Assembly (NCBI RefSeq): GCF_027923705.1
Contig: NZ_AP026442.1
Coordinates: 3,410,001-3,474,000, forward strand
Direction: 5' to 3'
From: Cellulomonas sp. NTE-D12
GTDB taxonomy: Bacteria > Actinomycetota > Actinomycetes > Actinomycetales > Cellulomonadaceae
Length of the DNA: 64,000 nt
The translations under genes and the position numbers were made by a program. The notes under the pieces are model-generated. The model worked only from the letters and a program-made list of their open reading frames with translations. It ran no database searches and was not told where the DNA came from. Below, piece by piece: positions 24,891 to 33,868 of this stretch. Position 1 is the stretch's first letter, and each line of letters starts with the position of its first letter.

Positions 24891-26390
24891 GTGCCCACTG
24901 CCCTGACCTCCGGTCGCCCGGCCCGCCTGATCATCGCCTTCACCGTCCCGCTGCTCATCGGCAACGTGTTCCAGCAGCTCTACGGCTTCGCCGACGCCTT
25001 CGTCGTCGGCCGCACCATCGGCGTGGACGCGCTCGCGGCCGTCGGCTCCACCGGCGGGCTGCAGTTCCTGCTGCTGGGCTTCACCTGGGGCATGTCGTCG
25101 GGCTTCGCCATCCCCACCGCGCACGCCTTCGGGGCGCGCGACGAGCGCGGGGTGCGCCGCTCGGTCGCCGCCGGCGCCATCCTGACGGCGGCCGCGGCCG
25201 TGCTGCTGACCGCGGTGGCCACCACCATCACGCCGTGGCTGCTGGTGGTGATGCGCACGCCGCCGGAGATCCGCCAGGATGCGACCACCTTCATCGTGGT
25301 GACGTTCTGGGGCTGCACCGCGATGGTGGCGTTCAACTTCCTGTCGAACACCATCCGGGCGCTGGGCGACAGCCGGACGCCGCTCGTCTTCCTGGTGCTG
25401 TCCTGCGTGCTCAACGTGCTGCTGGTGTGGGCGTTCGTCAGCGGCCTGCGGATGGGCGTCGCCGGTGCCGCGCTCGCCACGATCACCGCGCAGCTGACGT
25501 CCGTGCTGGCGTGCCTGTGGCTGATCCGGGCGCGGATGCCGATCCTGCACCTGCACCGCGAGGACTTCCGGCTGACCCGTGCCGAGCTGCTCGAGCCGCT
25601 GCGGCTGGGGCTGCCGATGGGCTTCCAGATGTCGATCATCGCGCTCGGCACGCTGGTGCTGCAGTACGCGCTGAACCGGCTGGGCGCCCCGGCGGTGGCT
25701 GCCTTCACGGCTGCCGGACGGGTGGACGCGCTGGCCATCGCGCCGCTGCAGTCGTTCGGGTTGGCCATGGCCACGTTCGCGGCGCAGAACCACGGCGCCC
25801 GGCTCTACCACCGCATCCGGGTGGGCGTCGCCCAGACGTGCCTGATGTCGGCGGGGTTCGCCGTCGCGGTCGGTGCCGTGAACATCCTGGCCGGGCCGTG
25901 GCTGGTGCGGCTGTTCGTCGGGCAGGGCCAGGAGCACGTGGTGCAGCTGGCGCAGATCTACCTGGTGTCCAACGGCATCCCGTACGCGCTGCTCGGCATG
26001 CTGTTCGTGCAGCGCGGCACCCTGCAGGGGCTGGGTCGCACCGTGATCCCGACGACGGCGGGCGTGATGGAGCTGATCACGCGCGTGCTGGCCGCGCTGC
26101 TGCTCACCGGGCCGCTCGGCTTCCTCGGCGCGTGCCTCGCCTCGCCGCTCGCCTGGGTCGCCGCGCTGATCCCGCTGACGTGGGCCTACCAGCACGAGCG
26201 CCGCCGGTTGGTGGACCCGCGCACGCCGCCGCGCGACGACGCGCTGCTCGAGCGGGCGGCGGTCGACCCCGTCGTCCCCACTCCGCGGCCGGCGCGCGCC
26301 GTCCTCGAGGAGGCCGCGGTGCCGCCCGACGCCGTGGTCGAGGCGGCGTCGGAGGAGGCGCTGCTGCGCGAGCAGGCGCTGCCGCTGTAG
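24891..26390 (+). CDS. MATE-family efflux transporter
   Basis: 499 residues, about twelve hydrophobic helices. The N-terminal 'LIIAFTVPLLIGNVFQQLYG' with 'DAFVVGRTIGVDALAAVGS' is the typical MATE helix 1-2 region, and the second half repeats the pattern ('RLGLPMGFQMSIIALGTLVL' and 'AAVAAFTAAGRVDALAIAPL'). It exports cationic drugs or metabolites in exchange for Na+ or H+. The last 65 residues form an acidic, alanine-rich cytoplasmic tail not required by the fold. The GTG at 24891 is the first residue before helix 1. A LacI-type palindrome in the promoter suggests carbohydrate-linked control, which is unusual for this family. Confidence 0.92.
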   Translation: MPTALTSGRPARLIIAFTVPLLIGNVFQQLYGFADAFVVGRTIGVDALAAVGSTGGLQFLLLGFTWGMSSGFAIPTAHAFGARDERGVRRSVAAGAILTAAAAVLLTAVATTITPWLLVVMRTPPEIRQDATTFIVVTFWGCTAMVAFNFLSNTIRALGDSRTPLVFLVLSCVLNVLLVWAFVSGLRMGVAGAALATITAQLTSVLACLWLIRARMPILHLHREDFRLTRAELLEPLRLGLPMGFQMSIIALGTLVLQYALNRLGAPAVAAFTAAGRVDALAIAPLQSFGLAMATFAAQNHGARLYHRIRVGVAQTCLMSAGFAVAVGAVNILAGPWLVRLFVGQGQEHVVQLAQIYLVSNGIPYALLGMLFVQRGTLQGLGRTVIPTTAGVMELITRVLAALLLTGPLGFLGACLASPLAWVAALIPLTWAYQHERRRLVDPRTPPRDDALLERAAVDPVVPTPRPARAVLEEAAVPPDAVVEAASEEALLREQALPL

Positions 26391-26432
26391 CCCGCAGGAC
26401 GGTCGGCCCGGCCGACTCCCAGGCTCGTCGCG

Positions 26433-26459
26433 TACCGTGCACGGGTCGCTCCCGACCCG
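26433..26459 (+). promoter_or_regulatory. Candidate -10 and leader hairpin of the FKBP gene
   Basis: TACCGT (26433-26438) is a plausible -10. CGGGTCG ctcc CGACCCG (26442-26459) would form a 7-bp hairpin at the start of the leader, 33 nt before the GTG. Function unknown. Confidence 0.35.
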
Positions 26460-26492
26460 GGCGCGCCAACCCAACCCGACCGGAGCCCTCCT

Positions 26493-27470
26493 GTGCGTCG
26501 CACCACAGCCGTCCGGAGCGCCGTCGCCGCCGCGCTCGCCCTCACCATCGGCCTCGGTGGCCTGGCTGCGTGCAGCGGCAACAGCTCCGCGAAGTCCACC
26601 GCGAGCCCGTCGGCGACCAGCGCGCCGACCGCAGCCGCGACGGGCGCCGCCACGGCCAGCCCGGCGGACTTCGCCGCCGTCGACAAGATCACCGTCACCG
26701 GCGACGCCAGCAGCAAGCCGACCATCACGCTGCCGTCCAAGCCGTTCACCGTCAGCGGCCCGGTGGTCAAGCTCCTGTCGCCCGGCACGGGTGCCGCGCT
26801 GGCGGACGGCATGATCATCCAGTTCCACAGCGTGGCGGTGCAGGGGTCGGACGGCACCGAGGGTCAGAGCAGCTACGGCGCCGCACCGGAGACGGTCGCG
26901 ATCAGCAGCACCGGCCTCAACGCGGACCTGTACAAGGCCCTGAGCACCTCGAAGGTCGGTGCGCGCGTGCTGATGGCCGTGCCGTCGACCAGCTCCGGCT
27001 CGACGATCGTCGGCGTCATCGACGTGATCGGCACCGTCCCCTCGCGCGCCGCCGGCGCCGCGGTCACCCCGCCGGCCGGCCTGCCGACGGTCAAGCTCGA
27101 CGACAAGGGCGCCCCGACGCTGACCCCCGTCAAGACGGCCGCCCCGACCTCCCTCGTCGTGCAGCCCCTGATCCAGGGCAGCGGCGCGACGGTCGCCTCC
27201 GGGCAGTCGATCACTGTGCAGTACTCCGGCTGGCTGTGGGACGGCACGCCGTTCGACTCGTCGTGGACCAAGGGCACCCCGCTGTCCGGCCTGACCATCG
27301 GCCAGAACCAGGTGATCAAGGGCTGGGACCAGGGCCTGGTGGGCCAGAAGGTCGGCAGCCAGGTGCTGCTGGTCATCCCGCCGGACCTCGGCTACGGGGA
27401 CAAGGCGCAGGGCAGCATCCCGGCCAACTCGACGCTCGTGTTCGTCGTCGACATCCTCGCGGCGGGCTGA
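26493..27470 (+). CDS. FKBP-type peptidyl-prolyl isomerase lipoprotein
   Basis: 325 residues, exported. A lipoprotein signal ends in GLAAC with Cys27, then a Ser/Thr/Ala-rich linker of about 40 residues. Two FKBP-like halves follow. The first (about 85-190) is degenerate. The second (about 230-325) has the classical elements 'ITVQYSGWLWDGTPFDSSW', 'VIKGWDQGLVGQKVGSQVLL', 'IPPDLGYG' and a final 'STLVFVVDIL' strand. It would assist folding of secreted proteins at the outer face of the membrane. Start GTG at 26493. A strong hairpin terminator follows within 30 bases of the stop. Confidence 0.93.
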   Translation: MRRTTAVRSAVAAALALTIGLGGLAACSGNSSAKSTASPSATSAPTAAATGAATASPADFAAVDKITVTGDASSKPTITLPSKPFTVSGPVVKLLSPGTGAALADGMIIQFHSVAVQGSDGTEGQSSYGAAPETVAISSTGLNADLYKALSTSKVGARVLMAVPSTSSGSTIVGVIDVIGTVPSRAAGAAVTPPAGLPTVKLDDKGAPTLTPVKTAAPTSLVVQPLIQGSGATVASGQSITVQYSGWLWDGTPFDSSWTKGTPLSGLTIGQNQVIKGWDQGLVGQKVGSQVLLVIPPDLGYGDKAQGSIPANSTLVFVVDILAAG

Positions 27471-27496
27471 TCAGCACCTCCGTCTCAATCGTTCGT

Positions 27497-27546
27497 ACGC
27501 CCCCGGCGCCAGGGACCCCGGTCCTGTCGCCGGGGGCGTTCGTTCA
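27497..27546 (+). terminator. Rho-independent-like terminator after the FKBP gene
   Basis: ACGCCCCCGGCG (27497-27508) pairs perfectly with CGCCGGGGGCGT (27528-27539), giving 12 bp. A weak T-rich tail (ttcgttc) follows. The loop contains a small second hairpin. Confidence 0.8.
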
Positions 27547-27586
27547 TTAGCCTGGCCGGACGAACCGCTCCACCGTTGGAGACGAC

Positions 27587-29647
27587 ATGGACCAGGCAAC
27601 GTCGCCCAGAGTCCGCACCGTGGCGCTGCTCGGCGCCAGTGGTGCCGGCAAGACCACCCTCGTCGAAGCGCTGCTGCATCGCGGCGGCGTGCTGACCAGG
27701 CCGGGGAAGGTGGAGGACGGGTCGACCGTCTCCGACCACGAGCCCGAGGAGATCGCCCGCGGCATCTCCCTGACCCTCTCGGCCGTGCCCCTGACGTGGG
27801 CCGCCGACGACGGGCACACCTACGACCTCACCCTGCTGGACACCCCCGGCTACCTCGACTTCGCCGGCGCGGTCGACGCCGCGCTGACGGCCGCCGACAT
27901 GGCCCTGATCGTGGTCAGCGCAGTGGACGGCGTGCAGGCCGGCACCCACCTCGCGTGGAAGGCCGCCGCGGCGGCCGGGGTGCCGCGGATGTTCGTCATC
28001 ACCAAGGAGGACAAGACCCGCGCCGACTTCCACCACGTGCTCGACCAGCTGCGCGAGCAGTTCGGCGACGGGCTGGTGCCGCTGGAGCTGCCGCTCGGCG
28101 AGGAGTCCGGCTTCGCGGGCGTCGCCGACGTGCTGGCCGAGGAGGGCTACGCGTACGACCCGGACGGCCGGCACCACAACCAGGCGATCCCGCAGCAGGT
28201 GGCCGACGAGGAGCACCGCCTGCACGAGGAGGTCACCGAGGAGATCGTCTCCCACGACGACGAGCAGCTCGAGGCGTACCTGGGCGGCGAGGTGCCGACC
28301 GTCGCCGAGCTGGAGAAGACCCTGGCCCACGAGGTGCGCGAGGGCGAGGCGTTCCCCGTGCTGGTCGCCTCCGGGATCACCGAGGTGGGCATCGACCGCC
28401 TGGCCGACCTGGTGTGCGAGCTCAGCCCCGTGCCCACCGAGTCGGTGGCCACGGTGCTGGCCGGCGAGACCGAGGTGGAGGTGGCCCCCGACCCCGCAGG
28501 GCCGGTGCTGGTGCACGCCTTCCGGACCATGGCCGACCCGTTCGTCGGGCAGGTGACCCTGTTCCGCGTCCTGTCCGGCACGGTGCACGCCGGCGACAAG
28601 CTGACCAACACCACCACCGGCGCCGAGGAGCGCCTGCCCGGCCTGTTCCGGCTGCGCGGCAAGGAGCACCTGCCGGTCGACGCAGTGCGCGCCGGTGAGG
28701 TCGCGGCGGTGGCGAAGCTGACGGGCACGCCGTCGGGCTCGCTGCTCGCCGGCCGCGGAGCCCCTGGTGGGACGGCGCTGCGGGCGCGTCCGACGAGGTC
28801 GCGGCAGGCCGTCTACGGCCTGGCCCTCGAACCGGTGACGCAGTCCGACGACGACCGGCTCTCGGCCGCCCTGTCCCGGCTGGTGGCCGAGGACCCGACG
28901 CTGACCATCGACCGCACCGGCGACCGCACGGTGCTGCGCGGCCTGGGCGACACGCACCTGACGGTCGCGCTCGAGCGGCTGTCCCGGGTGTTCAACGTCA
29001 ACGTCACCACGTCGCCCGTGCCGGTGGGCTACCAGGAGACCATCGCCGGCACCGTCGAGGTGGAGGGCAAGGTCAAGAAGCAGTCCGGCGGTCACGGTCA
29101 GTACGCCGTGGTGAACATGCGGGTCTCGCCGCTGCCGCGCGGCACCGGCTACGAGTTCGTCGACTCGGTGGTGGGCGGCGCCATCCCGCGCAACTTCATG
29201 GCGGCCGTGCACCGCGGCGTCACCGAGGGCATGGCGGCGGGCGGACCCCACGGCCACCCGATCGTCGACCTGCGGGTCGAGGTGTTCGACGGCAAGTCGC
29301 ACCCGGTGGACTCCTCCGACATGGCGTTCCGGACGGCGTCCGCGCTCGGCGTGAAGGAGGCGCTGCTCGCCGCGGGGTCCGTGGTGCTGGAGCCGGTCAG
29401 CCGGATCGCCGTCACCGTGCCGACGTCCGTGCAGGGCGACGTGATGGGCGACCTGTCCACGCGGCGTGGGCGCATCGCCGACACCGAGTCGCTGGACGAC
29501 GGCACCGTGCGGATCGAGGCGCTGGTGCCCGAGTCGGAGCTGAGCCGGTACGTGCTGGACCTGCGGTCGCTGACCGGCGGCCGGGCGGACCTCACCATCG
29601 AGCCGGACCACTTCGACGTGCTGCCGAGCCACCTGGTGCCTGCCTGA
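27587..29647 (+). CDS. EF-G-like GTPase (EF-G2 / FusA2 type)
   Basis: 686 residues with the full EF-G domain order: G domain, domain II (VLVHAFRTMADPFVGQVTLF), domain III, domain IV (VKKQSGGHGQYAVVNMRVSP) and domain V (ITVPTS-like 'VTVPTSVQGDVMGDLSTRRG'). The P-loop is 'GASGAGKTT' at 16-24. Two departures from canonical EF-G stand out: the G3 motif reads DTPGY (85-89) with Tyr in place of the GTPase-activating His, and G4 reads TKED (139-142) in place of NKxD. Both changes are, to my knowledge, shared by actinobacterial EF-G2 proteins, which hydrolyse GTP but do not replace EF-G in translocation. Its cellular task is unknown. It is preceded by a terminator and followed by a large hairpin element. 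Confidence 0.9.
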   Translation: MDQATSPRVRTVALLGASGAGKTTLVEALLHRGGVLTRPGKVEDGSTVSDHEPEEIARGISLTLSAVPLTWAADDGHTYDLTLLDTPGYLDFAGAVDAALTAADMALIVVSAVDGVQAGTHLAWKAAAAAGVPRMFVITKEDKTRADFHHVLDQLREQFGDGLVPLELPLGEESGFAGVADVLAEEGYAYDPDGRHHNQAIPQQVADEEHRLHEEVTEEIVSHDDEQLEAYLGGEVPTVAELEKTLAHEVREGEAFPVLVASGITEVGIDRLADLVCELSPVPTESVATVLAGETEVEVAPDPAGPVLVHAFRTMADPFVGQVTLFRVLSGTVHAGDKLTNTTTGAEERLPGLFRLRGKEHLPVDAVRAGEVAAVAKLTGTPSGSLLAGRGAPGGTALRARPTRSRQAVYGLALEPVTQSDDDRLSAALSRLVAEDPTLTIDRTGDRTVLRGLGDTHLTVALERLSRVFNVNVTTSPVPVGYQETIAGTVEVEGKVKKQSGGHGQYAVVNMRVSPLPRGTGYEFVDSVVGGAIPRNFMAAVHRGVTEGMAAGGPHGHPIVDLRVEVFDGKSHPVDSSDMAFRTASALGVKEALLAAGSVVLEPVSRIAVTVPTSVQGDVMGDLSTRRGRIADTESLDDGTVRIEALVPESELSRYVLDLRSLTGGRADLTIEPDHFDVLPSHLVPA

Positions 29648-29967
29648 CCAGCTGATCCACCGACGCACCGACGCCGGTCGCCGACGTCAGCCCCGTCGTC
29701 GGACCCGTCGTCGGACCTCGTCGTCGGGCACACCCACCTCCGCCCGGGCCGGCCGTCCCTCCACGAGCCGACCCGGGCGGACGTGCGCCGGCGCGGGGAG
29801 CCCCCTGCCTCCCCGCGCCCCGCCACCTGCCCCTGCCACCTGCCCCCTTCCCCCGAGATGGGCACATCCTCGCGAGAGGGGCACATGAAGGTGCCCAGCT
29901 GGAGTGGATGTGCCCATCTCGGCAGGGACCCTGGGCGTCAGACCCAGCCCCGGCCCGGCCTGGGGGG
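29648..29967. other. 320-bp convergent intergenic region
   Basis: No gene seen. The first 90 bases contain simple repeats of a GTCGTCGGAC type (about 29695-29735). The rest is dominated by the large hairpin at 29853-29922, which separates the convergent EF-G2 and FtsX-permease genes. Confidence 0.7.
29853..29922. repeat. 70-nt hairpin element, copy 1
   Basis: Perfect 17-bp outer stem (29853-29869 with 29906-29922) and a 6-bp inner stem GGGCAC/GTGCCC (29879-29884 with 29891-29896) around a 6-nt loop. Each arm is 32 nt and contains two copies of a GAGATGGGCACAT-like motif 19 nt apart. A related element with the same geometry lies at 35165-35233 and differs by compensated pairs. Here it sits between convergent genes and could act as a bidirectional terminator. 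Confidence 0.8.
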
Positions 29968-31368
29968 TCAGATGTCCATCAGCGCCACCGCCGGGGGGAC
30001 GCGGCTGGCGCGACGACCGGGCACAAGGGACGCCACCACGCCGAGCAGCAGGGCGCCGGCGGCGACGGCCAGGACGAACAGCCCCGGCAGCTGGAGGGTG
30101 CGGTCGGCGTACTTGCCGTACGCGGACACCGCCCCGACCCACCCGAAGAGGCTGCCCAGCACCACGCCTCCGACCGCCCCGGTCCCCGCGACCAGCAGGC
30201 TCTCCGTCAGCAGCATCGACCGCGCCTGCCCGCCGGTGAACCCGACCGCTCGGAGCGTGCCGAGCTCGCGACGCCGCTGCAGCACGCTGATCGCCAGCGT
30301 GCTGGCCAGGCCGATCGCGGCCACCACCACCGAGAACGACGTCAGGGTGTCGACGGCGACGAGCATGCCGCGGATGGCCTGCTGCACCTGCTCGAGGTCC
30401 TGCGCCGGTCCGGCGTAGGCCCGGAAGGAGGTGACGGCCATCTGCCCGGCCACCTGGAACATCGTGAGCACCGTGACGCCGATCATCACGGCAAGGACGG
30501 TGCGGGACGTCCGCACGGCGTCGTGGCGCAGGTTCGCCGCGGCGAGCCGCGGGGCGGCGGCGCGGGGCGCCAGCCGGGCGACGAGGGACACGAGCGGCGG
30601 CAGGATCACGGGTGCCGCGAGGACCACGCCGATGCTGGTGAGCAGCCCACCGAAGAAGGAGATCATCAACCCGAGCGGCGGCATCGCGTAGCCGACGAGC
30701 ACGCCGCACACCAGGAGCGCCAGCCCCAGGCCGCCGAGCACCACGCCGGCGGCGATGCGCCGACGTCGCACGGCGTTGCTCACCGGCCGACCCTCCGGCA
30801 GCGACCGGGCGGCCTCCGACGGGGAGACGCCGGACACCTCCCGCACGCCGACGATGGCGGCGAGCACGGTGGCGACCAGCGCACCGCCGAACGGCACGAC
30901 GACCAGCTGCACCGACCAGGGGAACGACACGGTCAGGTGCGCCCACGACCGCATGAGCTCCACGCCGATCGCCCCCAGACCGAGTCCGGCGCCGATGCCG
31001 GTCACGGCACCGACCACGCCGACGGCCGTGCCGTCCACCAGAGCCGTGCGCCGCACCTGCTTGCCCGTCGCGCCGATCAGCCGCAGCACGGCGATGTCCT
31101 TGATCCGACCCGCCGCGATGGTCGAGAAGGTGTTGGAGACGACGATCACGGCGACGGTCACCGCGATGCCGAGGAACACCCCGCCGACCACCTCGAGGAC
31201 CGCCTTGGTGGTCCCGACGTCGGCCCCCTGCGCGCGAGCCGCGTCCGTGAAGGCGCCGATCGCGGTGATCAGCAGCACGGCGAACGTGGTCACCACCGCC
31301 ACCACCGCGACGCTGGCCGCGTACCGGCCGGCGGACCTGCGCAGCTCGCGCAGGGCCCAGGCGGTCAT
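29968..31368 (-). CDS. FtsX-family ABC transporter permease
   Basis: 466 residues. Two MacB/FtsX-like repeats, each with an N-terminal helix, an extracytoplasmic part and three helices: 'SAGRYAASVAVVAVVTTFAV' to 'FPWSVQLVVVPFGGALVATV', then 'AANLRHDAVRTSRTVLAVMI' to the C-terminal 'LFVLAVAAGALLLGVVASLV'. The signature 'ISVLQRRRELGTLRAVGFTG' in the second repeat and 'IKDIAVLRLIGATGKQVRR' in the first are the usual cytoplasmic coupling segments. Its ATG (31368) overlaps the stop of the ATPase gene by 4 nt, so the two form one transporter of the lipoprotein-release or peptide-export type (MacB-like). The cargo is unknown. Confidence 0.88.
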   Translation of the reverse strand: MTAWALRELRRSAGRYAASVAVVAVVTTFAVLLITAIGAFTDAARAQGADVGTTKAVLEVVGGVFLGIAVTVAVIVVSNTFSTIAAGRIKDIAVLRLIGATGKQVRRTALVDGTAVGVVGAVTGIGAGLGLGAIGVELMRSWAHLTVSFPWSVQLVVVPFGGALVATVLAAIVGVREVSGVSPSEAARSLPEGRPVSNAVRRRRIAAGVVLGGLGLALLVCGVLVGYAMPPLGLMISFFGGLLTSIGVVLAAPVILPPLVSLVARLAPRAAAPRLAAANLRHDAVRTSRTVLAVMIGVTVLTMFQVAGQMAVTSFRAYAGPAQDLEQVQQAIRGMLVAVDTLTSFSVVVAAIGLASTLAISVLQRRRELGTLRAVGFTGGQARSMLLTESLLVAGTGAVGGVVLGSLFGWVGAVSAYGKYADRTLQLPGLFVLAVAAGALLLGVVASLVPGRRASRVPPAVALMDI

Positions 31369-32111
31369 CGCCGCACCTGCGCACCGGCCGCGACGGGGTT
31401 GAGCACGTCGTCCTCGATCCGGCCGTCCTCCAGGCGCACCACGCGCTCGGCACGGCGCGCCGCGTCGTCGTCGTGCGTCACCAGCACCACCGTCTGGCCC
31501 TCCTCGCGGGCCAGCGCCGCCAGCAGGTCGAGCACGTCCGCGCTGGTCGCGGAGTCGAGCGCGCCCGTCGGCTCGTCGGCGAAGACGACGTCCGGGTGGG
31601 TGGCCAGCGCACGGGCGATCGCCACGCGCTGCTGCTGACCGCCGGACAGCTCGGAGGGGCGGTGGGTGAGCCGCGGGCCGAGGCCGAGGCGCTCGATCAG
31701 CTGCTCGATCCAGCCGCGGGTGTTGAGGTCGATCTGCCGGCCGGCCAGCCGGAACGGCAGCTCGATGTTCTCGCGGGCGTCGAGGGCCGGCAGGAGGTTG
31801 AAGGCCTGGAACACGAAGCCCATCCGGGTACGGCGCAGGCGGGTCAGCTCGTCGTCGCCGAGACCGGTGATGTCGTCCCCGCCGAGGCGGACGCTGCCGG
31901 ACGTCGGCCGGTCCAGGCCGGCGAGCATCTGCAGCAGGGTCGACTTGCCGGAGCCGGAGCGGCCCATGATCGCCGTGATGCGGCCGCGCTCGATGTCGAG
32001 GTCGAGGTTGCGGAGGGCGTGCACGGTGGTCTCGCCGGAGCCGAACGTCTTGGACAGCCCGCGAGCGCTGATCGCCGGCGGCGCGAAGGTGTGGACAGAG
32101 GTGCTGGTCAT
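31365..32111 (-). CDS. ABC transporter ATP-binding protein (LolD/MacB type)
   Basis: 248 residues. Walker A is 'IMGRSGSGKSTLLQMLAGLD', the Q-loop is in 'MGFVFQAFNLLPALDARENI', the signature is 'ELSGGQQQRVAIARALA', Walker B is 'DVVFADEPTGALD', and the switch His is in 'VVLVTHDDDAARRA'. The 'PTGALDSATS' sequence is the hallmark of the FtsX-coupled group, matching the permease gene that follows with a 4-nt overlap. The ATG at 32111 is 7 nt behind a TACGTT box; an upstream extension to 32183 is possible but lacks a start signal. Confidence 0.93.
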   Translation of the reverse strand: MTSTSVHTFAPPAISARGLSKTFGSGETTVHALRNLDLDIERGRITAIMGRSGSGKSTLLQMLAGLDRPTSGSVRLGGDDITGLGDDELTRLRRTRMGFVFQAFNLLPALDARENIELPFRLAGRQIDLNTRGWIEQLIERLGLGPRLTHRPSELSGGQQQRVAIARALATHPDVVFADEPTGALDSATSADVLDLLAALAREEGQTVVLVTHDDDAARRAERVVRLEDGRIEDDVLNPVAAGAQVRR

Positions 32112-32118
32112 GGGCTCG

Positions 32119-32124
32119 AACGTA
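32119..32124 (-). promoter_or_regulatory. Leaderless-type -10 box of the ABC operon
   Basis: TACGTT on the minus strand ends 7 nt before the ATG at 32111. Confidence 0.45.
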
Positions 32125-32344
32125 CGGACGGGGCCGGGTCCGGCGGATCGGCCTGCGGGCCGATCCTCACAGCCGGCGCTCATCCTCCGGGACGAGCCGT
32201 CGACCGCCCGTCGGGTGGCAGCTCCAGCCCCGCCGCGCGCACGGCGCTCAGGGTCGGGGACGGGTGAATCCGGGACCGACGGGTCCGCGGGGAGCCGGTC
32301 AGAAGAGACTGGAAGGAGCGCTTGCTCGAAGGGCTGGGGGCCTC

Positions 32345-33046
32345 ATGAGGAAGCTCGTCGCGATCAGCACGTCCGCCGCAGCCGTTCTCACCGTCGGTCT
32401 GCTCGCCGCCTGCGACGGACCGCCGCCGCCCCCGCCGCCGACACCGACGTTCTCCACGCACACCGCCGGGCCGACGCACAGCCCCACCCCGTCGCCCGAC
32501 GAGAGCACCACCCTGCCGCCGGAACCGACACCTGAACCGACGCCCGAGCCGCCGCTGCCCATACCCGAGCCCACCCCTGAACCGACCACCGAGACGCCGG
32601 TCGCTGCCGGTGAGATCTGGCAGTGGGCGCTGGGCCGCAACGTGTGGAGCGATCCCGACCTGCAGGCGTACACGCAGCAGCTCGGCCGCACGTGGGACAC
32701 CGACGTGAACGTGCAGTCGCAGGGGTTCCAGCTGACACCGGACGCCGCCGGGGCGGTGGTGGCCGTGACCCTCTTCAACGACGAGAACGCCCTGGGCTAC
32801 CCGGGTGCGGAGACGAACTTCCGCGCGTATCCGGGCATGCTCCCGCTGGGGCTGACGTGGGACCAGACGGCGACGGACGTGGAACAGCAGCTCGGCGCGG
32901 ACAACCGGACGGGCGGGTGGGGCACGGAGATCACGTACAGCTACCTGACCACGGACGGGTACCGCATCGACGTGGGCTTCGTCGCCGGCCACGACAGCGA
33001 GCTGCCGGGCTCACCGATCCACTCCATCCGGGTCAGCCCGGCCTAG
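32345..33046 (+). CDS. Lipoprotein with Pro/Thr/Glu linker and a small C-terminal domain of unknown function
   Basis: 233 residues. The signal peptide 'KLVAISTSAAAVLTVGLLAA' ends at an LLAAC lipobox. A low-complexity extracellular linker follows: a run of seven prolines, then repeated PEPTPEPT-like units over about 70 residues. The C-terminal 125 residues are folded-looking and contain 'AGAVVAVTLFNDENALGYPG', 'LPLGLTWDQTATDVEQQLG' and 'YSYLTTDGYRIDVGFVAGHD'. I do not recognise the domain. The design is that of a surface domain held away from the membrane on a stalk. The ATG at 32345 places the signal peptide at the N terminus. Confidence 0.75.
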   Translation: MRKLVAISTSAAAVLTVGLLAACDGPPPPPPPTPTFSTHTAGPTHSPTPSPDESTTLPPEPTPEPTPEPPLPIPEPTPEPTTETPVAAGEIWQWALGRNVWSDPDLQAYTQQLGRTWDTDVNVQSQGFQLTPDAAGAVVAVTLFNDENALGYPGAETNFRAYPGMLPLGLTWDQTATDVEQQLGADNRTGGWGTEITYSYLTTDGYRIDVGFVAGHDSELPGSPIHSIRVSPA

Positions 33047-33124
33047 CACGTCTCCTCGGGGTGAGCCCGGCCTGAGCGGTCCGGGTTCTCCCTGAGGCCC
33101 GGTGGGGTCTCGGGACCTCGGGGG

Positions 33125-33868
33125 TCATCCCTCCGGACGAGCCGGCGGCGGGTCGATCACGGCGGTCCGCTCGCCCGGGGTGACCACCCCGGCCTCGTAG
33201 GCCAGGACGGCGGCCTGCACGCGGTCCCGGGCGCCCAGCTTGTCCAGGACGTGGGCGACGTGGGTCTTCACCGTGGTCTCGGAGAGGAACAGCTCGGTGG
33301 CGATCTCCGAGTTGGACCGGGCCGCGGCCATCAGCAGGAACACCTCGTGCTCGCGTGCCGAGAGGGCGGCGATGCGGCGGGCCAGGTCGGTGTCGGGGGT
33401 GGCCGGCGGGGCGCCGAGCAGGGGCGCGACGTGGTCCAGCAGCCGCCGGGTCATGCCCGGGGCGATGACGGCGTCGCCGCGGTGCACCACGCGGATCGCG
33501 TCGAGCAGCTGCTCGGGGTCGGCGTCCTTGAGCAGGAACCCACTGGCGCCGACCCGGATGGCCGCGAGCACGTACTCGTCCAGGTCGAACGTGGTGAGCA
33601 TGACGACGCGCGGCACCGGGGGCGGTGCAGCCAGCAGCCGCCGGGTGGCCTCGAGGCCGTCCAGCCGGGGCATCCGCACGTCCATCAGCACCACGTCGGC
33701 CGGCGTGCGCGCCAGCAGGCTGAGCGCCTGGACGCCGTCGCCCGCCTCGGCCACCACGCGCAGGTCCGGCTGGGAGCCGATCAGCATCGTCAGGCCGCTG
33801 CGGATCAACGACTGGTCGTCCACCACCGCGACGCGGATCGGCGGCACGGCCGCCGGTGTCTCGCTCAC
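33125..33868 (-). CDS. NarL/LuxR-family response regulator
   Basis: 247 residues. The receiver domain has the acidic pair in 'RVAVVDDQSLIRSGL', phospho-acceptor Asp63 in 'VVLMDVRMPRLDG', and the conserved Thr and Lys in 'VVMLTTFDLDEYVL' and 'GASGFLLKDADPEQ'. The C-terminal LuxR HTH is 'LSAREHEVFLLMAAARSNSE' and 'ATELFLSETTVKTHVAHVLD'. It is encoded directly after its partner kinase with a 4-nt overlap (GTGA), so the pair is co-translated. Target genes are not evident; none of the neighbours is an obvious regulon member. Confidence 0.94.
   Translation of the reverse strand: MSETPAAVPPIRVAVVDDQSLIRSGLTMLIGSQPDLRVVAEAGDGVQALSLLARTPADVVLMDVRMPRLDGLEATRRLLAAPPPVPRVVMLTTFDLDEYVLAAIRVGASGFLLKDADPEQLLDAIRVVHRGDAVIAPGMTRRLLDHVAPLLGAPPATPDTDLARRIAALSAREHEVFLLMAAARSNSEIATELFLSETTVKTHVAHVLDKLGARDRVQAAVLAYEAGVVTPGERTAVIDPPPARPEG

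Noticed and set aside
29648..29852. GTCGTCGGAC repeats as a coding extension of EF-G2
   Set aside because: They lie after a clear stop and EF-G2 already has a complete domain V.
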